DNA of 64,000 nt, from positions 682,001 through 746,000 of the forward strand of contig CALNYT010000002.1 in NCBI GenBank assembly GCA_942490885.1. The letters are read 5' to 3'. Below the pieces are notes generated by a model that did not search any database, had not been told where the DNA came from, and saw nothing but the letters and a program-made list of their open reading frames with translations. Shown one piece after another: positions 25,980 through 37,100 of this stretch; position 1 is the stretch's first letter; the number at the start of each line of letters is the position of its first letter. Source of the DNA: Oceanirhabdus sp942490885. GTDB lineage: Bacteria; Bacillota; Clostridia; Clostridiales; Clostridiaceae. Position numbers and translations under genes: made by a program.

Positions 25980-28900
25980 TTGAAAAAGAGGAGTTTGATA
26001 ATTTTATCATCGATTCTTGTAATACTTGCCATTAGCATAGGATTCTTTAAAATCTATGATGGTGGTGATAATAATACTATCACAATAAACAAAAATGAAA
26101 GTTCTGAGAAAACTGAAGTCTCAAACAATGGAAAGAATAATATAGGTGATGGTAGTAAGAAACAAGAAGAGAAACAAGAAGAGAAGAAAGTAGAGAAGAA
26201 ACAAGAAGAAAAACAAGAAGAGAAGAAAGAAGTAGAGAACAAACAAGAAGAGAACAAAGAAGAGAAGAAAGAAGTAGAAAACAAAGAAGTAAAGAAAGAA
26301 GTAGAGAACAAGCAAGTAGAAAACAAAGAAGTAAAGAAAGATGTAGAGAACAAGCAAGAAGAAAACAAAGAAGCAAAGAAAGAAGTAGAGAACAAACAAG
26401 AAGAGAACAAAGAAGCAAAGAAAGAAGTAGAGAACAAACAACAAGAGGAGAAACGAATTTCTGAAAATCAATTAGCTAAGATTATTGATAGAACTCAGAG
26501 GAAGATAAAGCAAAGTAGTGAGGTTGATGATTGGGATATTATTGCCTTAAGTTTTGGAAAAGAGAAAGTGAATCTCTTAGAACTTGGATCAGTAGGTGAC
26601 GAGTATTTAAAACAAAAAAAAGAAGATATAAGAGTAAGGTTTGATACATATGCTTTAACTGATTGTGCAAGAGCTGTATTATCAACACTAGCAATTGGAG
26701 AGAATCCATATAATTATGAAGGAGATAATCTTGTAGCAAGGACAAAAGAATTACTTGAGAAGAATAGTGATCTAATTAATGGACATATATGGGGTATCAT
26801 AGCACTTGAAGCATGTGATGAGGAATATGACAGAGTTGGGGCATTGAAGTATCTTACATCAGTACAGAAGAATGATGGTGGATTTCCGATAATTGCAGAT
26901 AGTGATGAGAGTGAGAAATTACCAGATATAACTGCCATGGCGGTTTATTCAATGACCATGGGGGGGATGGATAAAAAAGATCCAGCAGTTAAGAGGGCTA
27001 TGGAATTTATAAAAGATTCTTTAGTATACCTTGAAAATAACCAAGAAAAACAATCAGCAGAGAGTTTAGCTCAAATTATAATGGCAGTTACAGCTGTTGG
27101 TGATGATGTTGATAAATATAGAATTAATGGTAACAGCATTTTAGAAGAAATAATTCTTTATAATACAGAAGATGGTGGATTTAAACATATCAAGAAAGGT
27201 AAGTCAAATTACATAGCTACACAACAATGCTTGATGGCATTTATGTTTAATAAAACAGGAGAGAATCTTTTTGATTCTCTTAGCAAAAATATAGATATTA
27301 GTACAGTTACAATTTCAAAAGACAACACTGTATATGGTGGAGAAAACCCAGATTTAAATGAAAAGATAAAGGGCAATGTTGAGATAAAAGGCGATAATGT
27401 AACAGTGGAAAACATAACTGTTACTGGAGATATAGTGGTTGACCCTGGTAAGGATGGAGAGACAACACTTGAAAATGTAAATGCTGAAAATATAGTAATC
27501 CGTTCAGGAGGAGAAAACAGTATTCATTTATCAAATGTTAAGGCAAACATTATAAAAATTAATACAAAGGAAATAACAAGGGTTGTAATAGAAGATAATA
27601 CTAATATTACGAAAACCATTATTTCTTCGAGCATAATATTAAAAAAGGAAGATGGCAATCTTGGAGAGATTCAGTTCAAGAGTTCAGGAAACAAGGTCAA
27701 TTCACTAGAGTTGATTGGGGAATTCAAGGAAAAGATAACAATAGAATCAAAAGTTAGAATTAGAAGTGGCAAAAACAGTATTATTGAAAATATTATAATT
27801 AATGCTCCGGAAGGGGAAAAGGTATATCTTGAGGGAATATTCAAAAAAGTAGAAGTCCAAGGGGCTGCTGAGGTTAACATTGAAGGAAAATCTGAAATCA
27901 ATGAACTACATAATAGTGGTAATGGAAAGGTAAATATAAGTGATGATTCTAAAATAGATGAGGAATATGACAAGAATGGAAATGAAGTAAGTAAAAATAA
28001 AAACAAGAATATCGCTGAAAGTACTGTCCATGAAGCTTCAATTTCAATAATTGGGTATAAGAGAACGGTACTTGAGGATTATTCTTTTGAAATAAAAGAA
28101 GATGATAGTGTTGCAGATATTCTAAAGAGAGTGTTAAGTAAGAAGAAGATTTCTTATAGATTAAGAAGAGGCAACTATGTAGTTTCAATAGATGGACAAT
28201 CTGAGAAAGATCTTGGACCACTTAGTGGATGGAAATACTCAGTTAACGGAGAATTTCCTTCCATAGGTGTTGCAGATATGACTGTATCTGAAGGCGATTA
28301 TATTGAATTTATATTTGTAAAAGATCCAGATGATACAGTTGGAATTAACCCAGACAATAATCCAAATTCGAATCCAAATCCGAATCCGAATCCGAATCCG
28401 AATCCGAATCCAAATCCAAATCCGAATCCGAATCCAAATCCAAATCCAAATCCAGATCCTGGTTCGGACAAGGAGCTTGATCCAGATAATGAATTAGATC
28501 AGATTATTGGTAGAGCGCAAAGAAAGATAAAGAATAGCAGTGAGGTTGATGATTGGGACATTATTGCCTTAAGTTTTGGAAATGAGAAAGTAAATCTCGT
28601 AGAACTTGGAGCAGTGGGTGATGCGTATTTAAAACAAAAGAAAGAAGATATAACAACAGGATTTAATACATATTCTTTAACTGATTGTGCAAGAGGTATA
28701 TTATCAATACTTGCACTTAATGAGAATCCATATAACTATGAAGGATATAATCTTGTATCAAGGACAAAAGAATTACTTCAGAATAATAGCGAACTTATTA
28801 ATGGACATATATGGGGTATTATAGCACTTGAGGCATGTAATGAGGAATATGATAGAGAAAGGGCATTAAATTATCTTACATCAGTACAGAAAAGTGATGG

Positions 28901-30908
28901 TGGATTTCCAATGCTTATAGATGACGATGAGAGTGATAAATCACCAGATATAACTGCAATGGCAGTTTATTCAATGACAATGGGAGGAATGGATAAAAAA
29001 GACTCAGCAGTCAAAAGAGCTATGGAATTCATAAAAGATTCTTTAGTATATCTTGAAAATAACTCAGAAGAACAAGCCGCTGAGAGTTTAGCACAGAGTA
29101 TTATGGCAGTTACAGCAGTTGGTGATGATATAGAGCAATACAGAATTAATGGTAACAACATTTTGGAAGAAATGCTGCTCTATAATACTGAAGGTGGCGG
29201 ATTTAAGCATACCAAGGAAGGTAAGTCCAATTACATAGCTACACAGCAATGCTTGATGGCACTTATGTTTAATAAAACAGGAGAGAATCTTTTTGATTTA
29301 TTTATTAAAAATTTTGATACAAGTGTAGTTATAATTACAAAAGATAACAGTGTATATGGGGGAGAAAATCCAGATTCATATAATCAAATAAAAGGTAAGA
29401 TTGAGATAAAAGGTAATAACATAAGGGTTAAAAATTTAGATGTAACTGGAGATATTGTGGTAGACCCTGGTAAAGATGGAGAGACAATGCTTGAAAATGT
29501 AAATGCTGAAAATATAATAATCCTTTCAGGAGGAGAAAACAGTATACATTTATCAAATGTTAAGGCAAACATTATAAGAATAAATACAAAGGAAATAACA
29601 AATGTTGTAATAGAAGATAATACAAATATTAAGAAAACTTTTATCTCTTCAAGCGTGATTTTTAAAAAGGAAGATGGAGAACTTGGAGAGATTGAGTTTA
29701 AGAGCTCTGGGGAAAAGGAAAATTCACTGGAGTTTATAGGTGAGTTTAAGGAAAAGATAACAATAGAATCAAAAGTTAGCGTTAAAAGTGGAGAAAATAG
29801 CAGTATCGAAGATATTATAATTAATGCTCCGGAGGGAGAACAGGTATCTCTTGAAGGGAACTTTAAAAAAGTAGATATTCAAGGAGATGCTGAGGTTAAC
29901 ATTGAAGGAGAATCAGAAATCCAGGAATTGCACAATAATGGAGATGGCCAGGTAAATATAAGTGATGATTCAAAGATACATAAGAAATATGACAAGGATA
30001 CCCCTGAAAATCCTTCCCTAAAAGGTAGCATCTCAATAATCGGGTATAAGAGAACGATACTTCAAGATTATTCTTTTGAAATAAAAAAAGATGATAGTGT
30101 GGCAGATATTCTTAAGAGCACGTTAGACGAGAATAGTATTTCTTATAGAATAACAGATAGAGGAAACTATGTAGTTTCAATAGATGGACAATCAGAGGGA
30201 GACATTGGTGAACTTAGTGGATGGAAATACTCAGTTAATGGATTATTCCATTCAATAGGTATTGGAGATAAGACTGTTGATAATGGAGATAATATTAAAT
30301 TTATATTCACAAACAATCCAAAAGATACAGTTGGAATTGATAGTAATGCTTATGAGAGAAATAGACCGAAAATTAATATAACAGGAGTACCCACAGAAGT
30401 TGAAAATGAAACCATAGATTTTAATGTAGATATTGAAGATATTAATGATTCAAATATTATACCTTTAGTACAGGTTAATGGAAGTACTGTAAGTGAAAGA
30501 GGTGGAGTTTATACTGCAACATTTGTAGAAGGAAGTAACACAATAATCGTTTCAGCCAAGGATTCTGAAGGATTTAAATCATCAAAGACAGTGTATACAA
30601 CATATAAAAAGAATACTGATCCAGGACCAAATCCAGACAGAGATTTAGTGATAAATATTGATGGAGTTAAGGTAACTATAAGTGCTAAAGATGGTGGAAG
30701 CATAAAGATGGAAAACCTTAATGATTACAGTGTAGTTATTAAGATTATGTTGTTTGATGAAGATGAGGAGCTTGAGTATGTAAATGATTTTAAGGTTCAA
30801 AAAGGAACTAAGGAAGTTAAACTACAGTTGTCAAAAGGTAAATACAATGGATTCCTAAAAGCAAAGGTTGAGGATAAGAAAATAATTGAACAATTTGAGG
30901 TGAAGTAG
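25980..30908 (+). CDS. Surface protein with two [alpha/alpha toroid - beta repeat - DUF4430] modules, transcobalamin-like
   Basis: 1642 residues from TTG 25980 (GGAGGG 6 nt upstream). Residues 1-23 are a signal or anchor helix. Residues 60-158 are a Lys/Glu spacer of 14-residue repeats. Module 1 has an alpha/alpha toroid at about 160-440 (helix pairs with DGGFP, ITAMAVYSM, EDGGFKH, typical of prenyltransferase/terpene-cyclase-like barrels), a beta-rich repeat at 440-680 (Val/Ile/Asn ladders like a beta-helix) and DUF4430 at 685-786 with GWKYSVNG. An Asn-Pro linker (794-826) leads to module 2, a near copy (toroid 836-1116, beta repeat 1117-1340, DUF4430 1348-1450). An Ig-like domain (1460-1543) and a beta-rich end follow. 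Toroid plus DUF4430 is the two-domain plan of animal cobalamin carriers, where the ligand sits between them. With the riboswitch and ECF genes this suggests external cobamide capture. Binding residues cannot be read from sequence alone. Confidence 0.85.
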   Translation: MKKRSLIILSSILVILAISIGFFKIYDGGDNNTITINKNESSEKTEVSNNGKNNIGDGSKKQEEKQEEKKVEKKQEEKQEEKKEVENKQEENKEEKKEVENKEVKKEVENKQVENKEVKKDVENKQEENKEAKKEVENKQEENKEAKKEVENKQQEEKRISENQLAKIIDRTQRKIKQSSEVDDWDIIALSFGKEKVNLLELGSVGDEYLKQKKEDIRVRFDTYALTDCARAVLSTLAIGENPYNYEGDNLVARTKELLEKNSDLINGHIWGIIALEACDEEYDRVGALKYLTSVQKNDGGFPIIADSDESEKLPDITAMAVYSMTMGGMDKKDPAVKRAMEFIKDSLVYLENNQEKQSAESLAQIIMAVTAVGDDVDKYRINGNSILEEIILYNTEDGGFKHIKKGKSNYIATQQCLMAFMFNKTGENLFDSLSKNIDISTVTISKDNTVYGGENPDLNEKIKGNVEIKGDNVTVENITVTGDIVVDPGKDGETTLENVNAENIVIRSGGENSIHLSNVKANIIKINTKEITRVVIEDNTNITKTIISSSIILKKEDGNLGEIQFKSSGNKVNSLELIGEFKEKITIESKVRIRSGKNSIIENIIINAPEGEKVYLEGIFKKVEVQGAAEVNIEGKSEINELHNSGNGKVNISDDSKIDEEYDKNGNEVSKNKNKNIAESTVHEASISIIGYKRTVLEDYSFEIKEDDSVADILKRVLSKKKISYRLRRGNYVVSIDGQSEKDLGPLSGWKYSVNGEFPSIGVADMTVSEGDYIEFIFVKDPDDTVGINPDNNPNSNPNPNPNPNPNPNPNPNPNPNPNPNPNPDPGSDKELDPDNELDQIIGRAQRKIKNSSEVDDWDIIALSFGNEKVNLVELGAVGDAYLKQKKEDITTGFNTYSLTDCARGILSILALNENPYNYEGYNLVSRTKELLQNNSELINGHIWGIIALEACNEEYDRERALNYLTSVQKSDGGFPMLIDDDESDKSPDITAMAVYSMTMGGMDKKDSAVKRAMEFIKDSLVYLENNSEEQAAESLAQSIMAVTAVGDDIEQYRINGNNILEEMLLYNTEGGGFKHTKEGKSNYIATQQCLMALMFNKTGENLFDLFIKNFDTSVVIITKDNSVYGGENPDSYNQIKGKIEIKGNNIRVKNLDVTGDIVVDPGKDGETMLENVNAENIIILSGGENSIHLSNVKANIIRINTKEITNVVIEDNTNIKKTFISSSVIFKKEDGELGEIEFKSSGEKENSLEFIGEFKEKITIESKVSVKSGENSSIEDIIINAPEGEQVSLEGNFKKVDIQGDAEVNIEGESEIQELHNNGDGQVNISDDSKIHKKYDKDTPENPSLKGSISIIGYKRTILQDYSFEIKKDDSVADILKSTLDENSISYRITDRGNYVVSIDGQSEGDIGELSGWKYSVNGLFHSIGIGDKTVDNGDNIKFIFTNNPKDTVGIDSNAYERNRPKINITGVPTEVENETIDFNVDIEDINDSNIIPLVQVNGSTVSERGGVYTATFVEGSNTIIVSAKDSEGFKSSKTVYTTYKKNTDPGPNPDRDLVINIDGVKVTISAKDGGSIKMENLNDYSVVIKIMLFDEDEELEYVNDFKVQKGTKEVKLQLSKGKYNGFLKAKVEDKKIIEQFEVK
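26227..26445 (+). repeat. In-frame 42-bp repeats encoding a Lys/Glu spacer
   Basis: About five units of 42 bp encode variants of KKEVENKQEENKEA, one shortened to 9 residues. They form a rigid, highly charged stalk-like spacer between the membrane segment and the first toroid. Unit number is likely to vary between strains. Long minus-strand frames here are shadows of the purine bias. Confidence 0.9.
28359..28455 (+). repeat. In-frame 6-bp repeats encoding an Asn-Pro linker
   Basis: Tandem AATCCG/AATCCA units encode (Asn-Pro)n at residues 794-826, joining the two modules. Synonymous CCG/CCA choices alternate in blocks, which points to growth by slippage or unequal exchange. Confidence 0.9.
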
Positions 30909-30911
30909 GGT

Positions 30912-31814
30912 ATGCATACCTATAGAGAGCGAGGGACATTTCTACAGGGACTTCATCCTGTAGCTACAGTTATGCTCATAGGAACGTATATTATTTCATT
31001 TTTGGTGATCACGAATCCAATCTATCTCATGATGTTGGTAAGCTCGTTGCTAATGATGGGAAGATTAGACGGATGTTTGTCAGAGATTATGGATTACGGA
31101 AAAATTGTAGCTCCCTTTGTATTAATCATGATGATTGTAAATCCATTGTTAGTTCATGATGGAAGTACAGTACTCTACAGAGGAACAATAAATTTCCCCG
31201 TGATGGGTGTAGTTAGAATAACTCTTGAGGCAATAATATATGGGTTATTTATGGGTGTGAGAATAATGTGTGTAACCTGTGCATTCGGGTTTGGAAATAT
31301 GGTAATAAATGCTGACAGAAGTTTTGCATATTTCTCAAAATATCTTAAAAAATCTGCCTTGCTTATGAGCATGACAATCAATTTATTTCCTAGATTGATG
31401 AGAGAACACTTACGTATTACAGAGATAGAGAAGATGAGGGGGAATGCACCTAAAGAAGGGACTATAAGGGGAAAAATAAAAAGCAAAGGGAATATAATCA
31501 ACATATTGTTTCTATCAAGTATTGAGGATTCTAGTGATATGGCAGAGTCTATGTATTCAAGAGGATATGGTATAGGAAATAGAAGCTCATATTTTCAAGA
31601 GAAGGTAAAAAAAGAGGACATTGTAGTGGTTGTGATAAATATAGTTTTGATTATATCATTGATAATTTTAAAGTATGGATTTTTAGATAATATGGCTTTT
31701 TATCCTAAGGTTAGCAATCCATTTGAGTTGATAACCATAAGAGGATTTCTGATAATAGCATTATTTTTTCTTCCAAGTTTGGTCACATGGAGGTATGAAA
31801 AATGGAGAACTTAA
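30912..31814 (+). CDS. ecfT: ECF transporter T component (EcfT)
   Basis: A 300-residue membrane protein with helices near residues 18-55, 68-90, 105-135 and at the C-terminus (250-290). The cytoplasmic part carries two short Arg-Gly coupling motifs, EKMRGNAP and ESMYSRGYG, which engage the ATPase grooves in ECF transporters. It starts 4 bp after the transcobalamin-like gene and overlaps the ATPase gene by 13 bp. The protein links the S component to the ATPases. A dedicated T gene next to its own S gene means a group I-style transporter. Confidence 0.9.
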   Translation: MHTYRERGTFLQGLHPVATVMLIGTYIISFLVITNPIYLMMLVSSLLMMGRLDGCLSEIMDYGKIVAPFVLIMMIVNPLLVHDGSTVLYRGTINFPVMGVVRITLEAIIYGLFMGVRIMCVTCAFGFGNMVINADRSFAYFSKYLKKSALLMSMTINLFPRLMREHLRITEIEKMRGNAPKEGTIRGKIKSKGNIINILFLSSIEDSSDMAESMYSRGYGIGNRSSYFQEKVKKEDIVVVVINIVLIISLIILKYGFLDNMAFYPKVSNPFELITIRGFLIIALFFLPSLVTWRYEKWRT

Positions 31815-33502
31815 GAGTGAAAAATCTGTCGTTTTGGTATCCAGAGAGAGAAATACCTTCTATACAGAATATAGATATAAAGATAAATCAAGGAGAGTTT
31901 ATCCTAATAGTTGGACCTTCAGGATGTGGAAAATCAACCCTACTGAGAATTCTCAATAGAGGTAATCCGGATTTCAGTGGAGGAAGGGTTAAAGGAGAAG
32001 TCACACTTGATAGTCGGAATGTACGTGAATTTTCACGTGAGGAGATTGTGAGGAGAGTAGGGATGGTTTATCAACATCCAGAGAAACAGATTGTTCTTCA
32101 AAATGTGGAGAGGGAGATTGCTTTCGGTCTTGAAAATCTAAATATTCATAAAAATAAAATGAGAAGAAATGTTTCAGAAATGATCTCATTATTTGGATTG
32201 AGAGGGATTATGGACAAGCAAACCAATGAGATATCAGGGGGCGAGAAACAGCGTGTTGCACTTGCTTCAGTTGTTGCTATGGACCCTGACATAATTTTAT
32301 TTGATGAACCAATATCACAGCTTGATCCAATAAGTTCTGAGGAGGTGCTCAACTCCATAAAAAGGTTAAATAAAGATTTTGGTAAAACTATTATTCTTGT
32401 GGAACAGCGAATCGATAGATGTTTTGATATGGCTGACAGAATATACTTTATGGACAAAGGAAAGATAGTTGGTGTTGGTACACCAGATAATATTCCAGAG
32501 CACATAGAGGAAAGGTTTCACATCCCAAATATATCATATATTTTTAAACAAGCAGGATTTAAAAATCCCCCAATCAATGTAAAGGGGGGGAGAGCATTAA
32601 TGAATGAACTTGGATGTAAAGGGAGTAAAAGTGAAGAAAAGTATGGGCAAAATCATGATGAGAACCCTCATAATTTTATAAGAGGCTTAAGGAAATTAAT
32701 TCATAGAGAAGAGTATGACAAGAGCACAGTCAGTGTGGAAATAAGAAAAGTAAACTTTTCTTATGATACTAATAAGAGAACCTTGAAAGATATAAATCTT
32801 ACAATAGGTAAGGGGGAAGTCCTTGCTGTTATGGGAGAGAATGGTGCGGGTAAAAGTACATTATTTAAAGTTGTTACAGGACTCGTTCCAACATTTAAGG
32901 GAGAGGTTAGAATAAATGGTAATAGTATTAGAGATATGGACTTAAAAGAGAAAATTAAGAATGTTGGATATTTATCTCAAAACCCCAACGATTATTTTGG
33001 AAGGACTACAGTGTTCGAAGAGGTAGCGTACACCTTGAGGAACATGGGAGAATATGATGAGAAAAGAGTTCTGCATGTTTTGGAATTTATGAACATTGAA
33101 CATTTGAGAGAATATAATCCTAGGGATCTTAGTGGAGGAGAGAAACAGAGAGTGGCAATTGCAGCTACTATGGTAGGAAATCCTGATATTCTGATATTTG
33201 ATGAACCTACTAGAGGAATGGATTCTGTTGCTAAAGAAAATTTAGGAAATATTATGAGAGAATTATCTTTAAAAGGAAAGACAATAATTTTAATAACCCA
33301 TGATTCAGATTTTGCAGGAGATTATTCAGATAGGACAATACTTATGTTTAGAGGAGAAATCATTGTAGAGGGAGAATCAGAAGAGGTTCTATTCGATTCC
33401 ATATACTATTCACCACAGGTTGCAAAACTCTTTAAGAATGTGGGAAGTGTTGTGAAAAGTGAAGAGGGGATAGAAAGGTTGAGAAATGCATATGAGAAAT
33501 AA
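31802..33502 (+). CDS. Fused double ECF ATPase (EcfA-EcfA')
   Basis: 566 residues containing two ABC nucleotide-binding domains. Domain 1 (about 1-235) has Walker A GPSGCGKST, signature SGGEKQRVALA and Walker B IILFDEP. Domain 2 (about 305-545) has GENGAGKST, SGGEKQRVAIA and ILIFDEPTRGMD. Most ECF systems use two separate ATPases, but fused versions occur in dedicated operons. A charged linker of about 60 residues joins the halves. It overlaps both neighbours, so it is translated together with EcfT and the S component. Confidence 0.92.
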   Translation: MENLRVKNLSFWYPEREIPSIQNIDIKINQGEFILIVGPSGCGKSTLLRILNRGNPDFSGGRVKGEVTLDSRNVREFSREEIVRRVGMVYQHPEKQIVLQNVEREIAFGLENLNIHKNKMRRNVSEMISLFGLRGIMDKQTNEISGGEKQRVALASVVAMDPDIILFDEPISQLDPISSEEVLNSIKRLNKDFGKTIILVEQRIDRCFDMADRIYFMDKGKIVGVGTPDNIPEHIEERFHIPNISYIFKQAGFKNPPINVKGGRALMNELGCKGSKSEEKYGQNHDENPHNFIRGLRKLIHREEYDKSTVSVEIRKVNFSYDTNKRTLKDINLTIGKGEVLAVMGENGAGKSTLFKVVTGLVPTFKGEVRINGNSIRDMDLKEKIKNVGYLSQNPNDYFGRTTVFEEVAYTLRNMGEYDEKRVLHVLEFMNIEHLREYNPRDLSGGEKQRVAIAATMVGNPDILIFDEPTRGMDSVAKENLGNIMRELSLKGKTIILITHDSDFAGDYSDRTILMFRGEIIVEGESEEVLFDSIYYSPQVAKLFKNVGSVVKSEEGIERLRNAYEK

Positions 33503-34175
33503 GGCTGGAATATGTATAATAGTGTTTTTTATAAGTGCAGTGATTCTCATGAGCTATTTTAATTACGATGTTGAAAATGTAATTATTATATCCTTGATAT
33601 TTATAATTATTGCTTTCATTTTACTTTTTGAAAGTAGAAGTGTAGATGCTAGAACAATGGCTTTATTAGCAACATTATCAGCAATAGGTGGCGTGTTGAG
33701 GGTCCCACTTGCTGTGATCCCTGGATTTAATCCTGTTACTTTCATATGTGCAGTATCGGGATATAGCCTAGGTGGGATTAATGGATTTATGGTTGGAAGC
33801 ATGTGTGCTTTTATATCTAACTTCTTTTTAGGACATGGACCATGGTCTCTCTGGCAGATGCTGGCATGGGGATTATGTGGATTCTTTTTTGGAGTATTTA
33901 GAGGATTCATAGAGAAAAGAGGTATGATAAGGTTTATAATCTTGTGTACCTTGTGGGGGTACATATATGGAAATATAATGAATCAGTGGTACATAGTAAG
34001 TTACATAAGACCTATAACCATTAAAGCTATAGTGGCGGGATCAGCAGCAAGTCTTTGGCATGACTCACTTCATGCGCTTGGAAATATGATTTTTGCAACA
34101 ATATTTGGAAAGAGTTTTATTGAGGTATTAGATAGATATAAGAGAAAAAATAATATTGAATATATTGATGTTTAA
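33486..34175 (+). CDS. ECF transporter S component, CbrT-like, probable cobalamin specificity
   Basis: A 229-residue membrane protein with an extra N-terminal helix pair (about 8-50) before the S-component core. The core has LATLSAIGGVLRVPLAV, NPVTFICAVSGYSLGG, MVGSMCAFISNFFLG and LWQMLAWGLCGFFFG, the arrangement seen in CbrT-type cobalamin S components. ATG 33486 lies 7 nt after AAAGG and overlaps the ATPase gene. Substrate is assigned from the riboswitch, the DUF4430 neighbours and resemblance; cobinamide or another corrinoid is possible. Confidence 0.82.
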   Translation: MHMRNKAGICIIVFFISAVILMSYFNYDVENVIIISLIFIIIAFILLFESRSVDARTMALLATLSAIGGVLRVPLAVIPGFNPVTFICAVSGYSLGGINGFMVGSMCAFISNFFLGHGPWSLWQMLAWGLCGFFFGVFRGFIEKRGMIRFIILCTLWGYIYGNIMNQWYIVSYIRPITIKAIVAGSAASLWHDSLHALGNMIFATIFGKSFIEVLDRYKRKNNIEYIDV

Positions 34176-34189
34176 GAAAGGATGAGAGT

Positions 34190-37100
34190 ATGAATATTAA
34201 GAGTAAAAGCTTTAAAAGCTGTTTGTCTATTATCATTGCTTTTGTAATGATATTTACAAATGTTTTCACTGGTTTAGGCATAGCAAAAGCATATGCTGAA
34301 CCTATTATAGATTCTACTGAAAAAAGTGAAATGGTGGGAAATGATTTAAATATTCAAAATAGTGATTCTACAACAGAATCAGCTATAACTTTAGAGAATA
34401 CTGAAAAAGAAGAAGCAATAAGATTTGAAAAAACAGAAGTAGCAAAAGGTGAGAATATAAAAATATTTTTCACATGTGAACATATATATTGTGATTATGA
34501 TTTATATGTATACAATAAAAATAATGAAGAAGTAGATTCAAAGTATGGATTAGGAGATACAGGTGAAGAAGGAAAAGTTGAGATAGAATATGACACTTCT
34601 AAGTTAGAAGTAGGAGATTATACTTTTAAAATAAAGGTATGCTATGACGACTATGAAATGTATTATCAAGAATATAGCACAGAGAAATATGTAAAAGTTA
34701 ATGCGGCAGAAGATGGAGAGGTATCATCAGAAATAAAGGGCGTTGTAGATGTAGATCCAATAGAAAACAATGGAGTAGAACCAGTAAAAATAAAAGATGT
34801 TGAAGTATTAAGAGGAGAAGAACTACCACCTGCAATTATTATGATTATGAGTGATGGTAGTGAAGTAGAGAAAGATGGAGAGTGGAGTTCAAGTGCAAGT
34901 ACTGATAAAGGTGGAATAAGTGTAGTACAAGTTATCGTTGATGGAAAAGCTTATTATGTAACTTTAAAGGTATTAGGGGAATCCGAAGAAGATAATGATG
35001 ATGAAATAGACGGAATAACAGGAGCAAGCTTAAAGTTATGGGAAACTAGTGTAAATGAAGGTGAAAATGTACAATTAGAGATAAACTTTACACCAGAAGA
35101 TGCTGTTATTAAAGATATTAAATGGGAAAGTGATAATCACGCTGTTGCAACTGTTGAAAATGGAGTTGTAACTGGAGTTAAAGAAGGTAACACAACTATT
35201 AGAATGGATATTGGAAAGGGTAAATTCACAGATAGTTGCGATATAAAAGTAATGAAAAAAGATAAAATACCTATATCTAAAAAAATAGATGAGGCAATTG
35301 AAGATCTTAAAAAACATTTTGAAGATTATGATGGTAAGTTTTCAGATACATATGATTACAAAATAGCAATGGGTCTAAGAAGAACTGGAACAGCTGTGGA
35401 TGAGATAGACTCAAAGAAAAATATCTATGGCATGAGTGGAGTAAATAATGATGCTAGAAATATAATGACCTTAATAGCATCAGGAAATAATCCAAAGAAT
35501 TATAAGAATAAAAATTATGTAGATAGTTTATTGAATGATTCAGATAAATTCTATGAAGATGATGATTCAGAACTTGTAGCAAAAGCTATTATAGCTCTTG
35601 AAATGGCTGGAGTGGAATATGAAAAAGAAGCTGCAGTTAAGGGGCTTATAGCTAAAGGTAATGATGAAGGAAATGATATGATTTCCTTTGGGAAAACAGA
35701 TTCTTATTGGGATGAATTTGAAGGGGATGTAGAAGAATACACTTCAAGTACAGAAGCAACAGCATTAGTTCTTACAGCATTTTCTTTTAATAGGGATATT
35801 GATGGTGTAGATGAAACAATAATTAAGATTAAAAACTATCTTAAGAGTTTTAAACACGAGAGTGGATTAATAAAAGAAAAAACAGGTTGGAATGAAGAAG
35901 AGAGCGCATCTGCTACATCAGCAGTAATTCAGGCTCTTATAGCATTAGAAGAAGATCCATTATCAGATGAATGGATAAGTGAGAATAGTGAAGGTAAGAA
36001 AATCAATATGATTGAAGGTCTTCTTTCTTGTAAAGAAGGTGAGCAGTTTAGTAATACACCAGATTCAACAGGTGGAAGTGAAGGGGTTTCTTCAGATGTA
36101 ATGCTTGCATTAATTGATTTTAGAGAAGGAAATTCAGTATTTAATGAACTTAAATTTATAGAAGTTTCAAAAGCAGTAAGAGTCGAAATTCAAGGAGAAA
36201 AAGATATAACTCTTGTTGAAGGTGATACAGCAGAAGTTAGTGCAAAAGCATATGACGGAAATAAACTTGTAGTAAAAGATGCAGAAATAAAATGGATAAC
36301 TTCTGATGAAACAGTAGCAGCTATTGAAAATGGTAAAATAACAGCGATAGGAGCAGGAAAGGTTAATATAACAGCTAGTCTTAAAGATGATGATACTGTA
36401 TCTGATTCGATTAGTATTAATGTTGAGGAAAACTCAGGATTAAGCAAAGAATTAAAGAATAAGGTTAAAAATGAGATAGAATTCTTAAAGAGACATTATA
36501 GTGTATATGATAATTATGAATTCTTATCAAGTCCAGCTGCAAGAATAGCAGGAGTAAATAAGGAGCATATACAAAATAATATACATAAATATAGTCGACC
36601 AAGCTGTTCAATTCACTATGCTAAGACTATTATTGCATTAGTTGGAGGAGAATTTAATCCTAGTCATTATGTAGTTAAAGGGAAAACTAGAAACTACGTT
36701 GATGTACTTAGAGCGTCTCAAGTTAAGGATGGAAAATATAAGGGACAGTTCATAATAAATGAATATATGGATGGAAATGCAGCAGAATATCAAGCAAACT
36801 CTATTATAGCTCTTGATATGGTACAAGGTGAGTATGATAGAGGAGCAGCAGTAAAGGCAATAATTGATCTTGTTAACAGTGAGGAATACAAAAAAAGCAG
36901 CTCATATAAGCAGGTAAAAACAGAGGGTGTAATATTAACAGCGTTGAGTTCATATAAGCATATTGATGGTGTAGAAGAGGTAATAAACAAGTTAATTGAA
37001 TATATTAAAACTCAGCAGAATAAAGATGGTGGATTTGATTTAGATGGGGGTTACTTTCCTAACAGTCCTGTTGCTACAGGAGCAGTAATGCAGGGACTTA

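Noticed and set aside
26227..26445. Possible CRISPR-like or satellite array
   Set aside because: The 42-bp units are contiguous, in frame and vary codon by codon; there are no spacers.
26054..26471. Three overlapping minus-strand frames rich in Ser, Leu and Phe
   Set aside because: They are shadows of the purine-rich Lys/Glu repeat on the plus strand; no starts with ribosome binding sites.
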